Below, in pieces: positions 18,340-28,646 of a stretch of DNA of 64,000 nt. The notes below the pieces were generated by a model. The model did no database searches, was not told the origin of the DNA, and was given only the letters and a program-made list of their open reading frames with translations. Source of the stretch: Flavobacterium profundi (lineage in GTDB: Bacteria; Bacteroidota; Bacteroidia; Flavobacteriales; Flavobacteriaceae); NCBI RefSeq assembly GCF_006491645.1, contig NZ_VDCZ01000002.1:434001-498000 (forward strand). Direction: 5' to 3'. Position 1 is the stretch's first letter, and each line of letters opens with the position of its first letter. A program made the position numbers and the translations under genes.

Positions 18340-21300
18340 TTGAAAAAGAAGTTTAAAAAAGTTTTAAAAATAATTTTATGGATTATAAGTTCAATTTTTG
18401 GACTTATTTTGCTTTTAATACTAGCCTTACAAATTCCTTTTGTACAAAATAAAGTAAAAGACAAAGCAGTTCGCTATCTTGAAAGTAAGATTCATACGGA
18501 AGTTCGTGTGGGGACAATTGAAATTGGTTTACCCAAAAAAGTCATTTTAACTGATTTTTATTTTGAAGATCAATCAGGTGACACCTTATTATCTGGAAAA
18601 AAACTAGATGTAGACGTAAGTCTTTTTAAACTCCTTTCCAATACACTTGAAGTCAATCATGTTTATATGGATGGGATAACTGCTAAAATAAATAAAAACA
18701 AAGATTCAGTTTTTAATTTTGATTATATCATTCAAGCATTTGCCTCAAAAGAGCCTAATACAACCTCTGAACCAATGGCAATAGATGTAAACAAAGTTAA
18801 AATTTCTAATACTCACTTTTACTATGATGATGCCATTAACAAAAATGATCTTGCCACTTCCATAACCTATTTTGAAACTGAAATAGATGCTTTCGATTTA
18901 GAAAAGTTAGCCTTTGATATTCCAAAAATTCAATTAGACGGTTTAAAGTTAGAACTCAATCAAGGACTTTCAGAAGCAATTGAAAAAGCAACAGATAAAA
19001 TCAATAAAGAGACTCAAAATCAACCAATTAAATTACAGTTAAAAGACATTGCTCTTTCAAAAATAGCGATAAAGTATAAAGATGAAAAAACACAATTAGC
19101 TACGCAATTACAATTCCAAAAACTAAACACTAAGGTTAAAGAATTTGATTTAAATCAACAAAAAATAGCCTTACATGATCTTCAGCTCGAAGATACATAT
19201 GGAAAGTTATCTTTAAATTTAGAAGACAATAAAGTTTCATCAAGCAATAGCTCAACACCTAGTAAAGGTTGGGAATTGAGTGCTAATAAAGTTACATTTA
19301 AAAATGTGAATGTTGATTATGACAATACTGCTGTAAAGAAAAGCAGTTATGGTTTAGATACCAATCATTTATCTATTAAAAAACTCAATTGGGAAGCTAC
19401 GGATTTAGTCTATACAACTAATATTATAAAAGGTACAATAAATAACCTCTCATTTATTGAAAGTAACGATTTTGAAGTTACCAAATTAAGCACGCAATTT
19501 GAATATGCATCACAAAATGCCTTCTTAAAAAATTTAGTACTAGTTACGCCCAATACAAACCTCGATAAGGAAACACTTTTATTAAAATACCCCTCAATTG
19601 CTTCACTTTCTAAAAATCCTGAAAGTATTGAAGTCCAAGCTAATTTTACTGATAGTAAAATTGGATTCAAAGATATTTTATTTCTTGTGCCAGATTTAGC
19701 CAATCAAGTTCCATTCAATACCAATAAAAATAGTATTGTAAATTTAACCGCGCAAGTTAGTGGAAAACTAAACAATTTAAAGATTAAGAAAGTTCAAGCT
19801 TCTGGAATAGGTTTCACTTCAATTGACATGAATGGAGTAATTACTGGCTTACCAAATACAAAAGCAACCTATTTAGACATTAGTATTAACGCATTAATGA
19901 GCACCGCAAAAGACGTCAATACCTTTCTTCCTAAAAATACAATTCCAAACGCAATAACCTTACCTGAAAATTTTGAAACTACTGGAAATTTTATTGGATA
20001 TTTAGATAATTTCACAACGCATATTGATTTAAAAAGTTCTTTCGGAAATGCCGTAGTCGATGCAACTTTGAATCAAAAGGAAATGCATCAAGAACAATAT
20101 ACTTTAAATGCATCCTTAGCACAATTTGACATTGGTAAACTCATTCAAAATGATAAATTAGGTAAAGTTTCGGTTAAAACGATAATTAATGGGAAATCTT
20201 TGGATCCCAAAACAATGAATACAAATGCTGATGTTACTGTTATTTCAGCAGATTACAATGCCTATAATTATAAAAACCTTATCCTAAATGGAGAAATTCA
20301 AAACGGCCATTTTGTAGTTACAACTAAAAGTAATGATCCTAATATAACTTTTCAATTAGAATCTAAGGGAGATTTTGATGGAAAATACCCTAAAGCGCAA
20401 CTCCATCTAAATCTAGATTTAATCGATTTAAACAAATTAAATTTACATGCAGGTCCTTTAAAGATGAAGGGAAATATTACTGCAGATTTTGAAACTTTAG
20501 ATGTGAACCATTTGAATGGTTCTTTAATGGCAACTAATTTTTTAGTAGCGCTTGAAAACGAACAATTTCCTTTAGATACCATTTATTTAAAATCGGTTGC
20601 AACGGAAACACAAGATTCGATTCTTTTAAAATCGCAATTTGTAAATGTTAATTTAAATGGAAACTATGAATTGGCTTCTTTACCAACAGCTGTTTCTCAA
20701 TCGTTTAACCATTATTTTAATAGTACTTCATCTTCTGGTTCAAAAGCACCCAATCCACCGCAACATGTAAATTTTGATATTTATATAAAAGAAGAAGAAA
20801 TTTTAAAAAAGATAGTACCTGATTTAGAAGAAACATCAGCTATTCATATCAATGGTAATTACAATTCGGCCAATGACAGTATCCGTATAAAAGGAACTAT
20901 TCCTCATGTAAAATATGCTAATAATGAAATAAATGGGGTTACAATTTCTGTCGATAAAGAAGAAAAAGCATTAGTATATGATGTAGAAATTGGGAAACTA
21001 AAAAATAGTGATATAATCGTTCCAAAAACTCAAGTTTCTGGTAAAGTGGAGCATAATCAACTCGATTATCAACTTCGTATCTCAGATAATAAAGACGTTG
21101 AAAAATACAATTTTGCTGGAAATTATAAGCAAACTGATACAAATTCTACTATTCAAATTGATGCTGAAAAACTAGTACTGAACTATGAAAATTGGAATAT
21201 TGATTCAAAAAATACCATTATCATCAATAAAAATGGAATTAACATACAAGATTTCATCTTAAACCATAATCAGAATAACTTAAAAATACAATCCGAAACG

Positions 21301-23301
21301 GAATCATTCGAATCGCCGATTCAAATAGATTTGAAAGATTTCGAATTAGAATCTATTACAAATATAGTAACTTCCAATTATGAATTTGGAGGAAGAGTGA
21401 ATGGATTCACCACTATTGAAAACCTACATAAAACACCCGTTTTTGTAGCCGATATTACGATTGATGATGCGAGCTTCAAAAAAGATACCATTGGAACCAT
21501 TGCTTTAAAAATAGATAATAAAATTGCCAATACTTACACTGCTAATATTAATTTAAGTGGGCAAAACAATCAAGCAGCAATACAAGGTGATTATCAAATT
21601 GGTACTGGAAACTTAGATTTTAAAGTGGCGTTAGAAAAATTACAAATGAAATCGATACAACCTTTTACCTCAGGAAGTTTGACAGAAAGTGAAGGGTATT
21701 TGAATGGAAATTTAACGATTACTGGGCAAGCCAATAATCCAGAAATTCAAGGCCAAATCAAATTTAATAATGTTGGTTTTGTTGTAGCTCCTCTTAATTC
21801 GAAGTTTAAACTAATTAATGACGCTATTGATTTCAACAATCAAACAATAACGTTTAATACCTTTCGATTTAAAGATGAAAATGAGAATGATTTAGAAATT
21901 AATGGTACTGTTAATAGCGCTAATTATGCTAATTTAGGGTTTGATTTAAAGATTAAAGCAGACAATTTTAGAGCAGTAAATTCAGAAGCAAAAGATAGTG
22001 ATTTATTTTATGGTAAATTATATTTAGACAATAACCTTATCCTAAAAGGAGATTTTGAAAGTCCGATAATTGAAGGGAATATTAAAATTAATAAAGACAC
22101 TGAATTTACTATTGTTTTACCACAAGAAGACCCTTCTATTGCAGACAGAGAAGGAATTGTAAAATTTGTTGATGAGGATCAGCCCGTTTTAATAACCGTA
22201 AAAGATCCTACCAAAGTAATTACAGAAACCGATATAAAAGGGATGAATGCCTCTGTTAATATTGAAATTGATAAAGATGCTGAAATCTCAATCATCATTG
22301 ATAAAGCGAATGGAGATTTCTTAAAGTTAAAAGGAGAAGCAGAATTAAATGGAGGTATCGATCCATCAGGAAAAACTACCTTAACTGGTAAATATGAGTT
22401 TACTTCGGGTTCATATGAGATGAATTTTAACCTTATAAAAAGAAAATTTGATATTAAACCGGGTAGTTATATTGTATGGACTGGTGAACCAACAAGTGCT
22501 AATGTAAATGTAACCGCAATATACAAAACCGATATCGCTCCTATTGATTTAGTGAATGATCAATTAGGGGAAGTAACCGCTGGAGTGAGAAACACATACA
22601 AACAAAAAATACCCTTTGAAACCCAATTAAAAATGACAGGTGAACTCATGAAACCTGAAATTCATTTTGATATTGTTTTACCGGAAGGAAATAATGATGT
22701 TTCAGCTGAAGTTATTAATACGACTCAAGCAAAATTAGAACAAATTCGTCAACAAGAAGATGTTCTAAATAAACAAGTTTTTGCAGTTCTTTTACTGAAT
22801 CGATTCATTGGAGAAAATCCATTCCAAAGTGAAACTGGAGGAATTAGTGCATCCTACTTGGCCAAACAAAGTGCAAGTCGAATCTTATCGGAACAACTCA
22901 ATCAAATTGCAGGTGATTTAATTCAAGGTTTTCAAATTGACTTTGATTTACAAGCTACTGAAGATTACACATCGGGCCAAAAACAAAATAGAACCGATTT
23001 GAATGTGGGTATTTCTAAAGAACTAGTAGACGATCGTTTAAAAATATCTGTTGGAAGTAGTTTTGGAATTGAAGGTACTCAAAATGAAAATGAACAAGCA
23101 AATAATATTGCTGGTGACCTTACAGCTGAATATTTGATTACTAAAGATGGTAGATACAAATTAAAAGCCTATCGAAAAAACAACTATCAAGTTGCGCTTC
23201 AAGGACAAGTTATAGAGACTGGAGTGGCTTTCATAATTACTATGAATTATGATAAGTTTAAAGAATTATTCCAAAAAAACAAGGACAAAAAAAACGAATG
23301 A
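18340..23301 (+). CDS. tamB: TamB-like translocation and assembly module protein (DUF490)
   Basis: A 1653-residue AsmA/TamB-type protein. A single N-terminal helix (residues about 10-30) anchors it in the inner membrane; the long periplasmic part is made of beta-strand repeats predicted to form the hydrophobic groove that bridges to the outer membrane. The C-terminal DUF490 region (about 1200-1640) has GKTTLTGKYEFTSGSYEM and VFAVLLLNRFIGEN-like signatures. TamB proteins carry phospholipids or assist barrel assembly with TamA. The start is a TTG directly after the PAP2 stop; no in-frame ATG exists before residue about 110, which would remove the anchor. Its last 4 bp overlap the start of the TamA-like gene. 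Confidence 0.88.
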   Translation: MKKKFKKVLKIILWIISSIFGLILLLILALQIPFVQNKVKDKAVRYLESKIHTEVRVGTIEIGLPKKVILTDFYFEDQSGDTLLSGKKLDVDVSLFKLLSNTLEVNHVYMDGITAKINKNKDSVFNFDYIIQAFASKEPNTTSEPMAIDVNKVKISNTHFYYDDAINKNDLATSITYFETEIDAFDLEKLAFDIPKIQLDGLKLELNQGLSEAIEKATDKINKETQNQPIKLQLKDIALSKIAIKYKDEKTQLATQLQFQKLNTKVKEFDLNQQKIALHDLQLEDTYGKLSLNLEDNKVSSSNSSTPSKGWELSANKVTFKNVNVDYDNTAVKKSSYGLDTNHLSIKKLNWEATDLVYTTNIIKGTINNLSFIESNDFEVTKLSTQFEYASQNAFLKNLVLVTPNTNLDKETLLLKYPSIASLSKNPESIEVQANFTDSKIGFKDILFLVPDLANQVPFNTNKNSIVNLTAQVSGKLNNLKIKKVQASGIGFTSIDMNGVITGLPNTKATYLDISINALMSTAKDVNTFLPKNTIPNAITLPENFETTGNFIGYLDNFTTHIDLKSSFGNAVVDATLNQKEMHQEQYTLNASLAQFDIGKLIQNDKLGKVSVKTIINGKSLDPKTMNTNADVTVISADYNAYNYKNLILNGEIQNGHFVVTTKSNDPNITFQLESKGDFDGKYPKAQLHLNLDLIDLNKLNLHAGPLKMKGNITADFETLDVNHLNGSLMATNFLVALENEQFPLDTIYLKSVATETQDSILLKSQFVNVNLNGNYELASLPTAVSQSFNHYFNSTSSSGSKAPNPPQHVNFDIYIKEEEILKKIVPDLEETSAIHINGNYNSANDSIRIKGTIPHVKYANNEINGVTISVDKEEKALVYDVEIGKLKNSDIIVPKTQVSGKVEHNQLDYQLRISDNKDVEKYNFAGNYKQTDTNSTIQIDAEKLVLNYENWNIDSKNTIIINKNGINIQDFILNHNQNNLKIQSETESFESPIQIDLKDFELESITNIVTSNYEFGGRVNGFTTIENLHKTPVFVADITIDDASFKKDTIGTIALKIDNKIANTYTANINLSGQNNQAAIQGDYQIGTGNLDFKVALEKLQMKSIQPFTSGSLTESEGYLNGNLTITGQANNPEIQGQIKFNNVGFVVAPLNSKFKLINDAIDFNNQTITFNTFRFKDENENDLEINGTVNSANYANLGFDLKIKADNFRAVNSEAKDSDLFYGKLYLDNNLILKGDFESPIIEGNIKINKDTEFTIVLPQEDPSIADREGIVKFVDEDQPVLITVKDPTKVITETDIKGMNASVNIEIDKDAEISIIIDKANGDFLKLKGEAELNGGIDPSGKTTLTGKYEFTSGSYEMNFNLIKRKFDIKPGSYIVWTGEPTSANVNVTAIYKTDIAPIDLVNDQLGEVTAGVRNTYKQKIPFETQLKMTGELMKPEIHFDIVLPEGNNDVSAEVINTTQAKLEQIRQQEDVLNKQVFAVLLLNRFIGENPFQSETGGISASYLAKQSASRILSEQLNQIAGDLIQGFQIDFDLQATEDYTSGQKQNRTDLNVGISKELVDDRLKISVGSSFGIEGTQNENEQANNIAGDLTAEYLITKDGRYKLKAYRKNNYQVALQGQVIETGVAFIITMNYDKFKELFQKNKDKKNE

Positions 23302-25580
23302 AGACAAGATATTCCATACTAATTTTTACTCTTTTGATTTTATATAGTTGCAGTGGTACAAAAAATATACCCGAAGGCGACTTACTATATACCGGACATA
23401 AAATAGAAGTAAATGGAGAAAAAACATCTCGTAGTGAAAGGAAAAAAATTGAAAAATCACTGGATGAATTGATTCGTCCAAAACCAAATCGTTCTATTCT
23501 TGGAATGCGACCTGGCATCTTCTTTTACAATTTAGCTGGTGATGTAAAAAAAGAAAAAGGATTTCGTCATTGGTTAAAATATAAATTAGGGGAAAAACCG
23601 GTTTTATTTAGTGAAGTAGATTTAGCATACAATAAGAAAATCATACAAAACCATGCAGAAAATAAAGGTTTTTTTAATGTAAAAACACAAGCTGATTCCA
23701 CTAAAACAAGAAAAAAAGCTACTGCAGATTATGTGGTTAGTTTAAATTATCAATATAAAATAAAAGAAATACAATATCCTAATGATTCTACTTCTTTAGG
23801 AAAAGAAATTGTTGGATTAAAGCAAAACAGTCTATTAAAACTTGGTGAACCCTACGATTTAGATAAAATTAAAACGGAAAGAGCCCGAATAGATGTAAAA
23901 TTGAAAGAGTTAGGTTACTACTATTTTAATGAAAACTTTATACTAACTCAAGTCGATAGTACGGTGGGCAATCATGAAGTAAAGCTTTGGTTAGACATTA
24001 AAGAAACGACTCCCGAAAAAGCTAGAAAAGCCTATCATATTAACAATATTTATGTGTATTCTAATTTTAAATTAGAGCAAGATACCTTACAAGAAAATTC
24101 TTCAGCAGCAGAAAAATATAAAAACTTTACCATTATTGATCGTGAAAAGCTTTTCAAACCTAGCGTTTTTGAAAATACCTTGAATTTCGAAAAAGGAGAT
24201 TTATATAACAGAACCAATCATAATTTATCATTGAATCGATTAATTACGTTAGGAACTTTCAAATTTGTAAAAAATCAGTTCAAAGAAAGTGACACTATTG
24301 GAAATTATTTAGATGCCTATTATTATCTCACGCCATTGCCTAAAAAATCAATACGAGTAGAAGCTTTAGCAAAAAGTAATTCAGCCAATTATTCAGGTAC
24401 CGAATTAAATATCAATTGGAGTAATCGCAATACCTTTAGAGGTGCAGAATTACTTAGTATCAAAGCATTTGGTGGTTTAGAGGTGCAAGTTTCTGGACAA
24501 AATAATGGTTTTAATGTGTATCGTTTGGGTGGAGAAACCAGTTTAATTTGGCCTCGATTTATTACTCCTTTTAAAGTACATACAGCAAGTGGATTTGTCC
24601 CTAGAACCAAAGCTTCTATAAATTATGAGTACCAATTACGAACACAATTATATGCCTTACATACATTTCAAAGTTCCTTTGGTTATATGTGGAAAGAAAA
24701 TGAAAGAAAAGAACATAACTTAAATGTTTTTGATATTACATACACCAAGCCCAACAAAGTAACCGATTTGTACAGAGAGCAAATCCAAGAAAATGCTTCT
24801 TTGGAAAAAGTCATCCAAAAACAACTTATTTTTGGTCCTACCTACTCTTACACCTATACTAACACCATGTATACTCAGAAAAAAAACACTTTCTACTTTA
24901 AAGGTGCTTTAGATTTATCTGCTAATGCAACAGGATTGATTATGGGTGCCAATGATCCCAATAATCCAAAAAGTATTCTGGGTGTTTCTTTTAGTCAGTT
25001 TGCCAAATTTGAAACCGATTTTAGACATTACTTAAACTTTGGTAATGAAACCAAATTAGCTAGTAGAATCATATTAGGTGTTGGTATTCCGTATGGTAAC
25101 TCCAATGAACTCCCTTTTGTAAAACAATTCTTTATTGGAGGAACCAGTAGTATTAGAGCCTTTAGAGCACGATCTATTGGTCCTGGAACGTATCTTGACA
25201 CTACAAATAATACGTTTTTACCCGATCAATCTGGAGATATTAAATTAGAGTTTAATACCGAATTAAGAACTAAAATTTATGATTTTATCAAAGGAGCTGT
25301 TTTTGTAGATGGAGGAAACATTTGGTTACTAAATGAAATTTCAGATAAACCTGGAGCTCAGTTTTCCAATCAATTTCTAAAACAATTGGCTATAGGTACT
25401 GGTGTGGGACTTCGATTCGATTTTTCTTTTCTAATTTTAAGAACCGATTTTGCCTTCCCATTACGAAAACCTTACTTACCAAAAGGACAAGAATGGGTAA
25501 TTGATGCAATTGATTTTGGTGACAGAAATTGGAGAAAAGAAAACTTAATATTCAATTTAGCTATCGGATATCCTTTTTAA
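23298..25580 (+). CDS. tamL: TamL: lipoprotein variant of TamA (BamA/TamA-family outer-membrane protein)
   Basis: A 760-residue Omp85-family protein with a lipobox YSC (Cys18), the feature that separates TamL of Bacteroidota from TamA. POTRA-like sequence fills residues about 25-340 and the barrel about 360-760. The L6 motif reads GGTSSIRAFRARSIGPG, and the protein ends in FNLAIGYPF with the terminal phenylalanine expected for outer-membrane insertion. It overlaps tamB by 4 bp (ATGA), which implies translational coupling and a TamB-TamL complex spanning the envelope. Length and order are as in related genomes. Confidence 0.9.
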   Translation: MKTRYSILIFTLLILYSCSGTKNIPEGDLLYTGHKIEVNGEKTSRSERKKIEKSLDELIRPKPNRSILGMRPGIFFYNLAGDVKKEKGFRHWLKYKLGEKPVLFSEVDLAYNKKIIQNHAENKGFFNVKTQADSTKTRKKATADYVVSLNYQYKIKEIQYPNDSTSLGKEIVGLKQNSLLKLGEPYDLDKIKTERARIDVKLKELGYYYFNENFILTQVDSTVGNHEVKLWLDIKETTPEKARKAYHINNIYVYSNFKLEQDTLQENSSAAEKYKNFTIIDREKLFKPSVFENTLNFEKGDLYNRTNHNLSLNRLITLGTFKFVKNQFKESDTIGNYLDAYYYLTPLPKKSIRVEALAKSNSANYSGTELNINWSNRNTFRGAELLSIKAFGGLEVQVSGQNNGFNVYRLGGETSLIWPRFITPFKVHTASGFVPRTKASINYEYQLRTQLYALHTFQSSFGYMWKENERKEHNLNVFDITYTKPNKVTDLYREQIQENASLEKVIQKQLIFGPTYSYTYTNTMYTQKKNTFYFKGALDLSANATGLIMGANDPNNPKSILGVSFSQFAKFETDFRHYLNFGNETKLASRIILGVGIPYGNSNELPFVKQFFIGGTSSIRAFRARSIGPGTYLDTTNNTFLPDQSGDIKLEFNTELRTKIYDFIKGAVFVDGGNIWLLNEISDKPGAQFSNQFLKQLAIGTGVGLRFDFSFLILRTDFAFPLRKPYLPKGQEWVIDAIDFGDRNWRKENLIFNLAIGYPF

Positions 25581-25663
25581 AATGTAATTCTAGAATCACT
25601 TTAGATACCAAATTATATAAACTTTGGAAAAAATTATGTAAGCATACCAATTGGTTTTATATC

Positions 25664-25671
25664 TAGCTTTG
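25664..25671 (+). promoter_or_regulatory. -7 promoter element for the Mla operon
   Basis: TAGCTTTG matches TAnnTTTG. It lies 22 bp before the MlaE start codon and 84 bp after tamL, implying that the lipid-transport genes have their own promoter. No TTG at ideal spacing was found. Confidence 0.5.
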
Positions 25672-25693
25672 AATAACTAATAAAAAACCAACC

Positions 25694-26503
25694 ATGTCTT
25701 ATTTAAAACCAAATAATTCATTCATAACCAATAGTTTTATGAATGATATAAAGCAAAAATTTATCGACTTTTTTATAGACGTTGCCAATGTAATGTATTA
25801 TTTAAAAAGTGTGATGAAAAATATTTTTCATTCCTCATTTGAAAAAAGCGAATTCCTAAAACAATGTTATCAAATTGGAAATAAATCTGTTGGATTAATT
25901 TCTATTACAGGTATTATCATTGGATTGGTTTTAACCATTCAATCACGACCTCCTTTAGTAGAGTTTGGAGCAGTTGCTATGCTTCCTGGCATGGTTGCTA
26001 TATCCATTATTAGGGAGATGGGTCCTGTTATAACCGCACTTATTTGTGCAGGAAAAATTGGTTCAAGTATGGGTGCTGAATTAGGTTCTATGCGTGTAAC
26101 GGAACAAATCGATGCTATGGAAGTTTCCAATACGAATCCAATTAATTTTTTAATTGTACCTAGAGTAATTGCCGCTACAGTAATGATACCTATTTTAACC
26201 TTATATGCAGATGTTATTGGAATATTTGGAAGTTGGCTAGGTGTAAATATCAAAGACGATGTAAGTTTTACTTTATTTATGCATCAAGCGTTTGATAGTG
26301 TAGAATTTATAGATTTACTTCCAGCACTTATCAAATCTTTCTTCTTTGGTGCCGTTATTGGTTTAGTAGGATGTTATAAAGGTTTCAACGCAGGAAGAGG
26401 AACAGAAAGCGTGGGTGTAGCTGCCAATTCAGCAGTAGTAACTGCTTCCTTATTATTAATTATCGTCGACTTAATTGCCGTTCAAATAACTGATTTATTA
26501 TGA
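25694..26503 (+). CDS. mlaE: MlaE-family ABC transporter permease
   Basis: A 269-residue permease of the Mla phospholipid transporter family. The signature IIREMGPVITALICAGKIGSSMGAELG is intact (shown in part around residues 112-138), with about five hydrophobic helices between residues 55 and 265. It forms the inner-membrane channel that works with the MlaF ATPase and MlaD MCE protein in lipid movement between the membranes. Two possible starts exist: ATG 25694 or the in-frame ATG 45 bp later; the first is listed. It overlaps mlaF by 4 bp. No MlaB or MlaC gene follows. Confidence 0.9.
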   Translation: MSYLKPNNSFITNSFMNDIKQKFIDFFIDVANVMYYLKSVMKNIFHSSFEKSEFLKQCYQIGNKSVGLISITGIIIGLVLTIQSRPPLVEFGAVAMLPGMVAISIIREMGPVITALICAGKIGSSMGAELGSMRVTEQIDAMEVSNTNPINFLIVPRVIAATVMIPILTLYADVIGIFGSWLGVNIKDDVSFTLFMHQAFDSVEFIDLLPALIKSFFFGAVIGLVGCYKGFNAGRGTESVGVAANSAVVTASLLLIIVDLIAVQITDLL

Positions 26504-27231
26504 AAAACGTATTAATCGACATAAAAGATGTAACCAAAAGTTTTGGAACACAAGATATTCTAAAAGGAGTGACTTTACAACTTTTTGAGAATGAAAACTT
26601 AGTGATTTTAGGAAAATCAGGAACTGGAAAATCGGTTTTAATCAAATGTATCGTTAATTTACTGCAACTCGATTCAGGATGCATTAAAGTAGAAGATTAT
26701 GAAATAGCAAATAGCTCGGATGAAGATCTAATTGAAGTTAGAAAAAAGATAGGTTTCTTATTCCAAGGAGCTGCATTATATGACTCTATGACGGTAAGAG
26801 AAAATTTAACCTTTCCATTAACACGATTGGATAAAAAATTTTCAAATGAAGAAATCACTCAAAAAATTGAAAAAGTATTAGAAGATGTGAGCTTACCAGA
26901 AGCTATTGATAAAATGCCTTCCGAATTATCGGGTGGTATGAAAAAAAGAATTGGTTTAGCTCGAACGTTAATCGTAAATCCAAAAATTTTACTTTACGAC
27001 GAACCTACAACAGGTCTTGATCCTATCACATCAGATGAAATTAGTCAACTCATTAATGAAACCAAAAATAAATTTAAAACTTCATCTATTATTATTACGC
27101 ATGATATAAAATGTGTACAAACAGTAGCAGATCGTATTATAATGCTAAAAGATGGCGTAGTATATAAAGAAGGAACACTATCCGAATTTGAAAACGACGA
27201 CGATAGCTATATACAATCATTTTTCAACTAA
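26500..27231 (+). CDS. mlaF: MlaF-family ABC transporter ATP-binding protein
   Basis: A 243-residue ABC ATPase. Walker A is GKSGTGKS (about residues 38-45), the signature motif is LSGGMKKRIGLARTL and Walker B is LLYDEPTTGLDP, followed by the histidine switch TH in IIITHDI. It energises the MlaE permease. It starts within the last codons of mlaE (ATGA) and is followed after 15 bp by the MCE gene. Confidence 0.93.
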   Translation: MKNVLIDIKDVTKSFGTQDILKGVTLQLFENENLVILGKSGTGKSVLIKCIVNLLQLDSGCIKVEDYEIANSSDEDLIEVRKKIGFLFQGAALYDSMTVRENLTFPLTRLDKKFSNEEITQKIEKVLEDVSLPEAIDKMPSELSGGMKKRIGLARTLIVNPKILLYDEPTTGLDPITSDEISQLINETKNKFKTSSIIITHDIKCVQTVADRIIMLKDGVVYKEGTLSEFENDDDSYIQSFFN

Positions 27232-27246
27232 TAAAAAACAACAAAC

Positions 27247-27987
27247 ATGGAATCACAAAATAAATCATATAAAGTAAAATTAGGCTTATTTGTAAGTTTA
27301 GGCTTAACATTTTTAATTGTAATTATCTTTTTAATTGGTAGCCAACAAAATTTATTTAGCTCAGAAATAAAGATAAAAACTAAGTTCAGAAACGCAAGTG
27401 GTTTGCAAGTAGGCAGCTCTGTTCGTTTTTCAGGAATAGATGTGGGAACGGTTGATAATGTTGAAATTATTAACGATAGCACCGTACAAGTAGATTTATC
27501 CATCAAATCAGATGTTAAAAAGTTTATCAAAAAAAACAGCAAAGCTTCTATAGGTTCTGAAGGCGTAATTGGGGATAAATTATTAACTATTTCACAAGGT
27601 TCATCTCATTCGAAAGAAATTCAAGACGGTGACACTATTGGCTCATACGAACCCGTTGAAATGGATGATATCATGGCTTCGGTAAAAGTAACAGCTGAAA
27701 ACGCAGAAGTAATTACAGATGAATTAGCCATTCTATTAACTGATATTAATGATGGTGAAGGAACTTTAGGTAAATTAATGAATGATGAAAGTATGGCACA
27801 GGATTTAGAAAAAACCATGGAGAATTTAAGAAAAAGTTCAAAAGGATTGAATGAAAATATGGAAGCGGCTAAACATAATTTCCTATTAAGAGGCTATTTT
27901 AGAAAAAAAGAAAGAGAAAAAAGAAAAGCCCAAGAGGAAGCAGAAAAAGAAGCAGAAAAGAAACAAGAAGCAGCAGATAACAAATGA
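27247..27987 (+). CDS. mlaD: MlaD/MCE-domain lipid-binding protein
   Basis: A 246-residue membrane-anchored MCE protein. One helix (residues 14-32) is followed by the MCE domain, with the signature FRNASGLQVGSSVRFSGIDVG near residue 48 (given here as FRNASGLQVG and VRFSGIDVGTV). The C-terminal 60 residues are helical and end in a charged coiled tail rich in K, E and R (KKEREKRKAQEEAEKEAE). MlaD binds the permease and holds lipid in the periplasm. It completes a three-gene E-F-D unit, the compact form usual in Bacteroidota. Confidence 0.9.
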   Translation: MESQNKSYKVKLGLFVSLGLTFLIVIIFLIGSQQNLFSSEIKIKTKFRNASGLQVGSSVRFSGIDVGTVDNVEIINDSTVQVDLSIKSDVKKFIKKNSKASIGSEGVIGDKLLTISQGSSHSKEIQDGDTIGSYEPVEMDDIMASVKVTAENAEVITDELAILLTDINDGEGTLGKLMNDESMAQDLEKTMENLRKSSKGLNENMEAAKHNFLLRGYFRKKEREKRKAQEEAEKEAEKKQEAADNK

Positions 27988-28070
27988 TAAAAGACTACAT
28001 TTTTGTTTAATAAAAACTATTTATTAATTAAACATTTTTCTTACTTTTACTAAAATTTAAAAACAGTACC

Positions 28071-28634
28071 GTGAAATTATTTTTAAAGCTTGACATCAAT
28101 GTTTTAGCAAAAAAAATTTTAGAAGAAAAATTGAAAAGTTTCAATATTCGATTTGAAATTGTAAATGCTTCTGAAGTTTTGTTTTTAGAAAACATACCCA
28201 CAGAAACGTATCATCAAATTACAGCCTTGTTAGAAGAGTATGGTTTTGAAATAATTGAAAATCAGAAAAACATCTTGGTTCAAAAAATTAAGGATGCCAT
28301 TATTGAAATGGTATTTAATGAAGAGGCACCTAATGTAAAAAGTTCCGTTTATTTGGCTGAGAAATTAGACCATAGTTATGGCTATTTATCCAATATTTTT
28401 TCTGAAGTTACTTATACTTCTATTGAAAACTTTATCATTCTACAAAAAATTGAACTGACCAAACATTTGATTGTAAATGAAAATTTAAGTCTTACCGAAA
28501 TTGCATTTAAATTGAATTATTCTAGTGTCGCACATTTAAGCACTCAATTTAAAAACACAACAGGTATTACTCCTTCTGCTTTTCAAAGGATTATTACTAA
28601 AAGAAGAGAAATTGCTACAAAAAATATAAATTAA
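28071..28634 (+). CDS. AraC-type HTH regulator with HMA-like N-terminal fold
   Basis: A 187-residue protein with a C-terminal AraC double helix-turn-helix (about residues 85-180: KLIVNENLSLTEIAFKLNYS-type sequence, here HLIVNENLSLTEIAFKLNYS, and HLSTQFKNTTGITPSAF). The first 70 residues have the beta-alpha-beta spacing of a ferredoxin-like HMA domain but no CxxC metal site. The start is a GTG; the next in-frame ATG is at about residue 80, inside the protein. It leads a unit with a single-domain response regulator (13 bp downstream) and a histidine kinase, so it is probably the transcriptional output of that signalling set or an autonomous regulator. Confidence 0.8.
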   Translation: MKLFLKLDINVLAKKILEEKLKSFNIRFEIVNASEVLFLENIPTETYHQITALLEEYGFEIIENQKNILVQKIKDAIIEMVFNEEAPNVKSSVYLAEKLDHSYGYLSNIFSEVTYTSIENFIILQKIELTKHLIVNENLSLTEIAFKLNYSSVAHLSTQFKNTTGITPSAFQRIITKRREIATKNIN

Positions 28635-28646
28635 TAAACTAAAACC

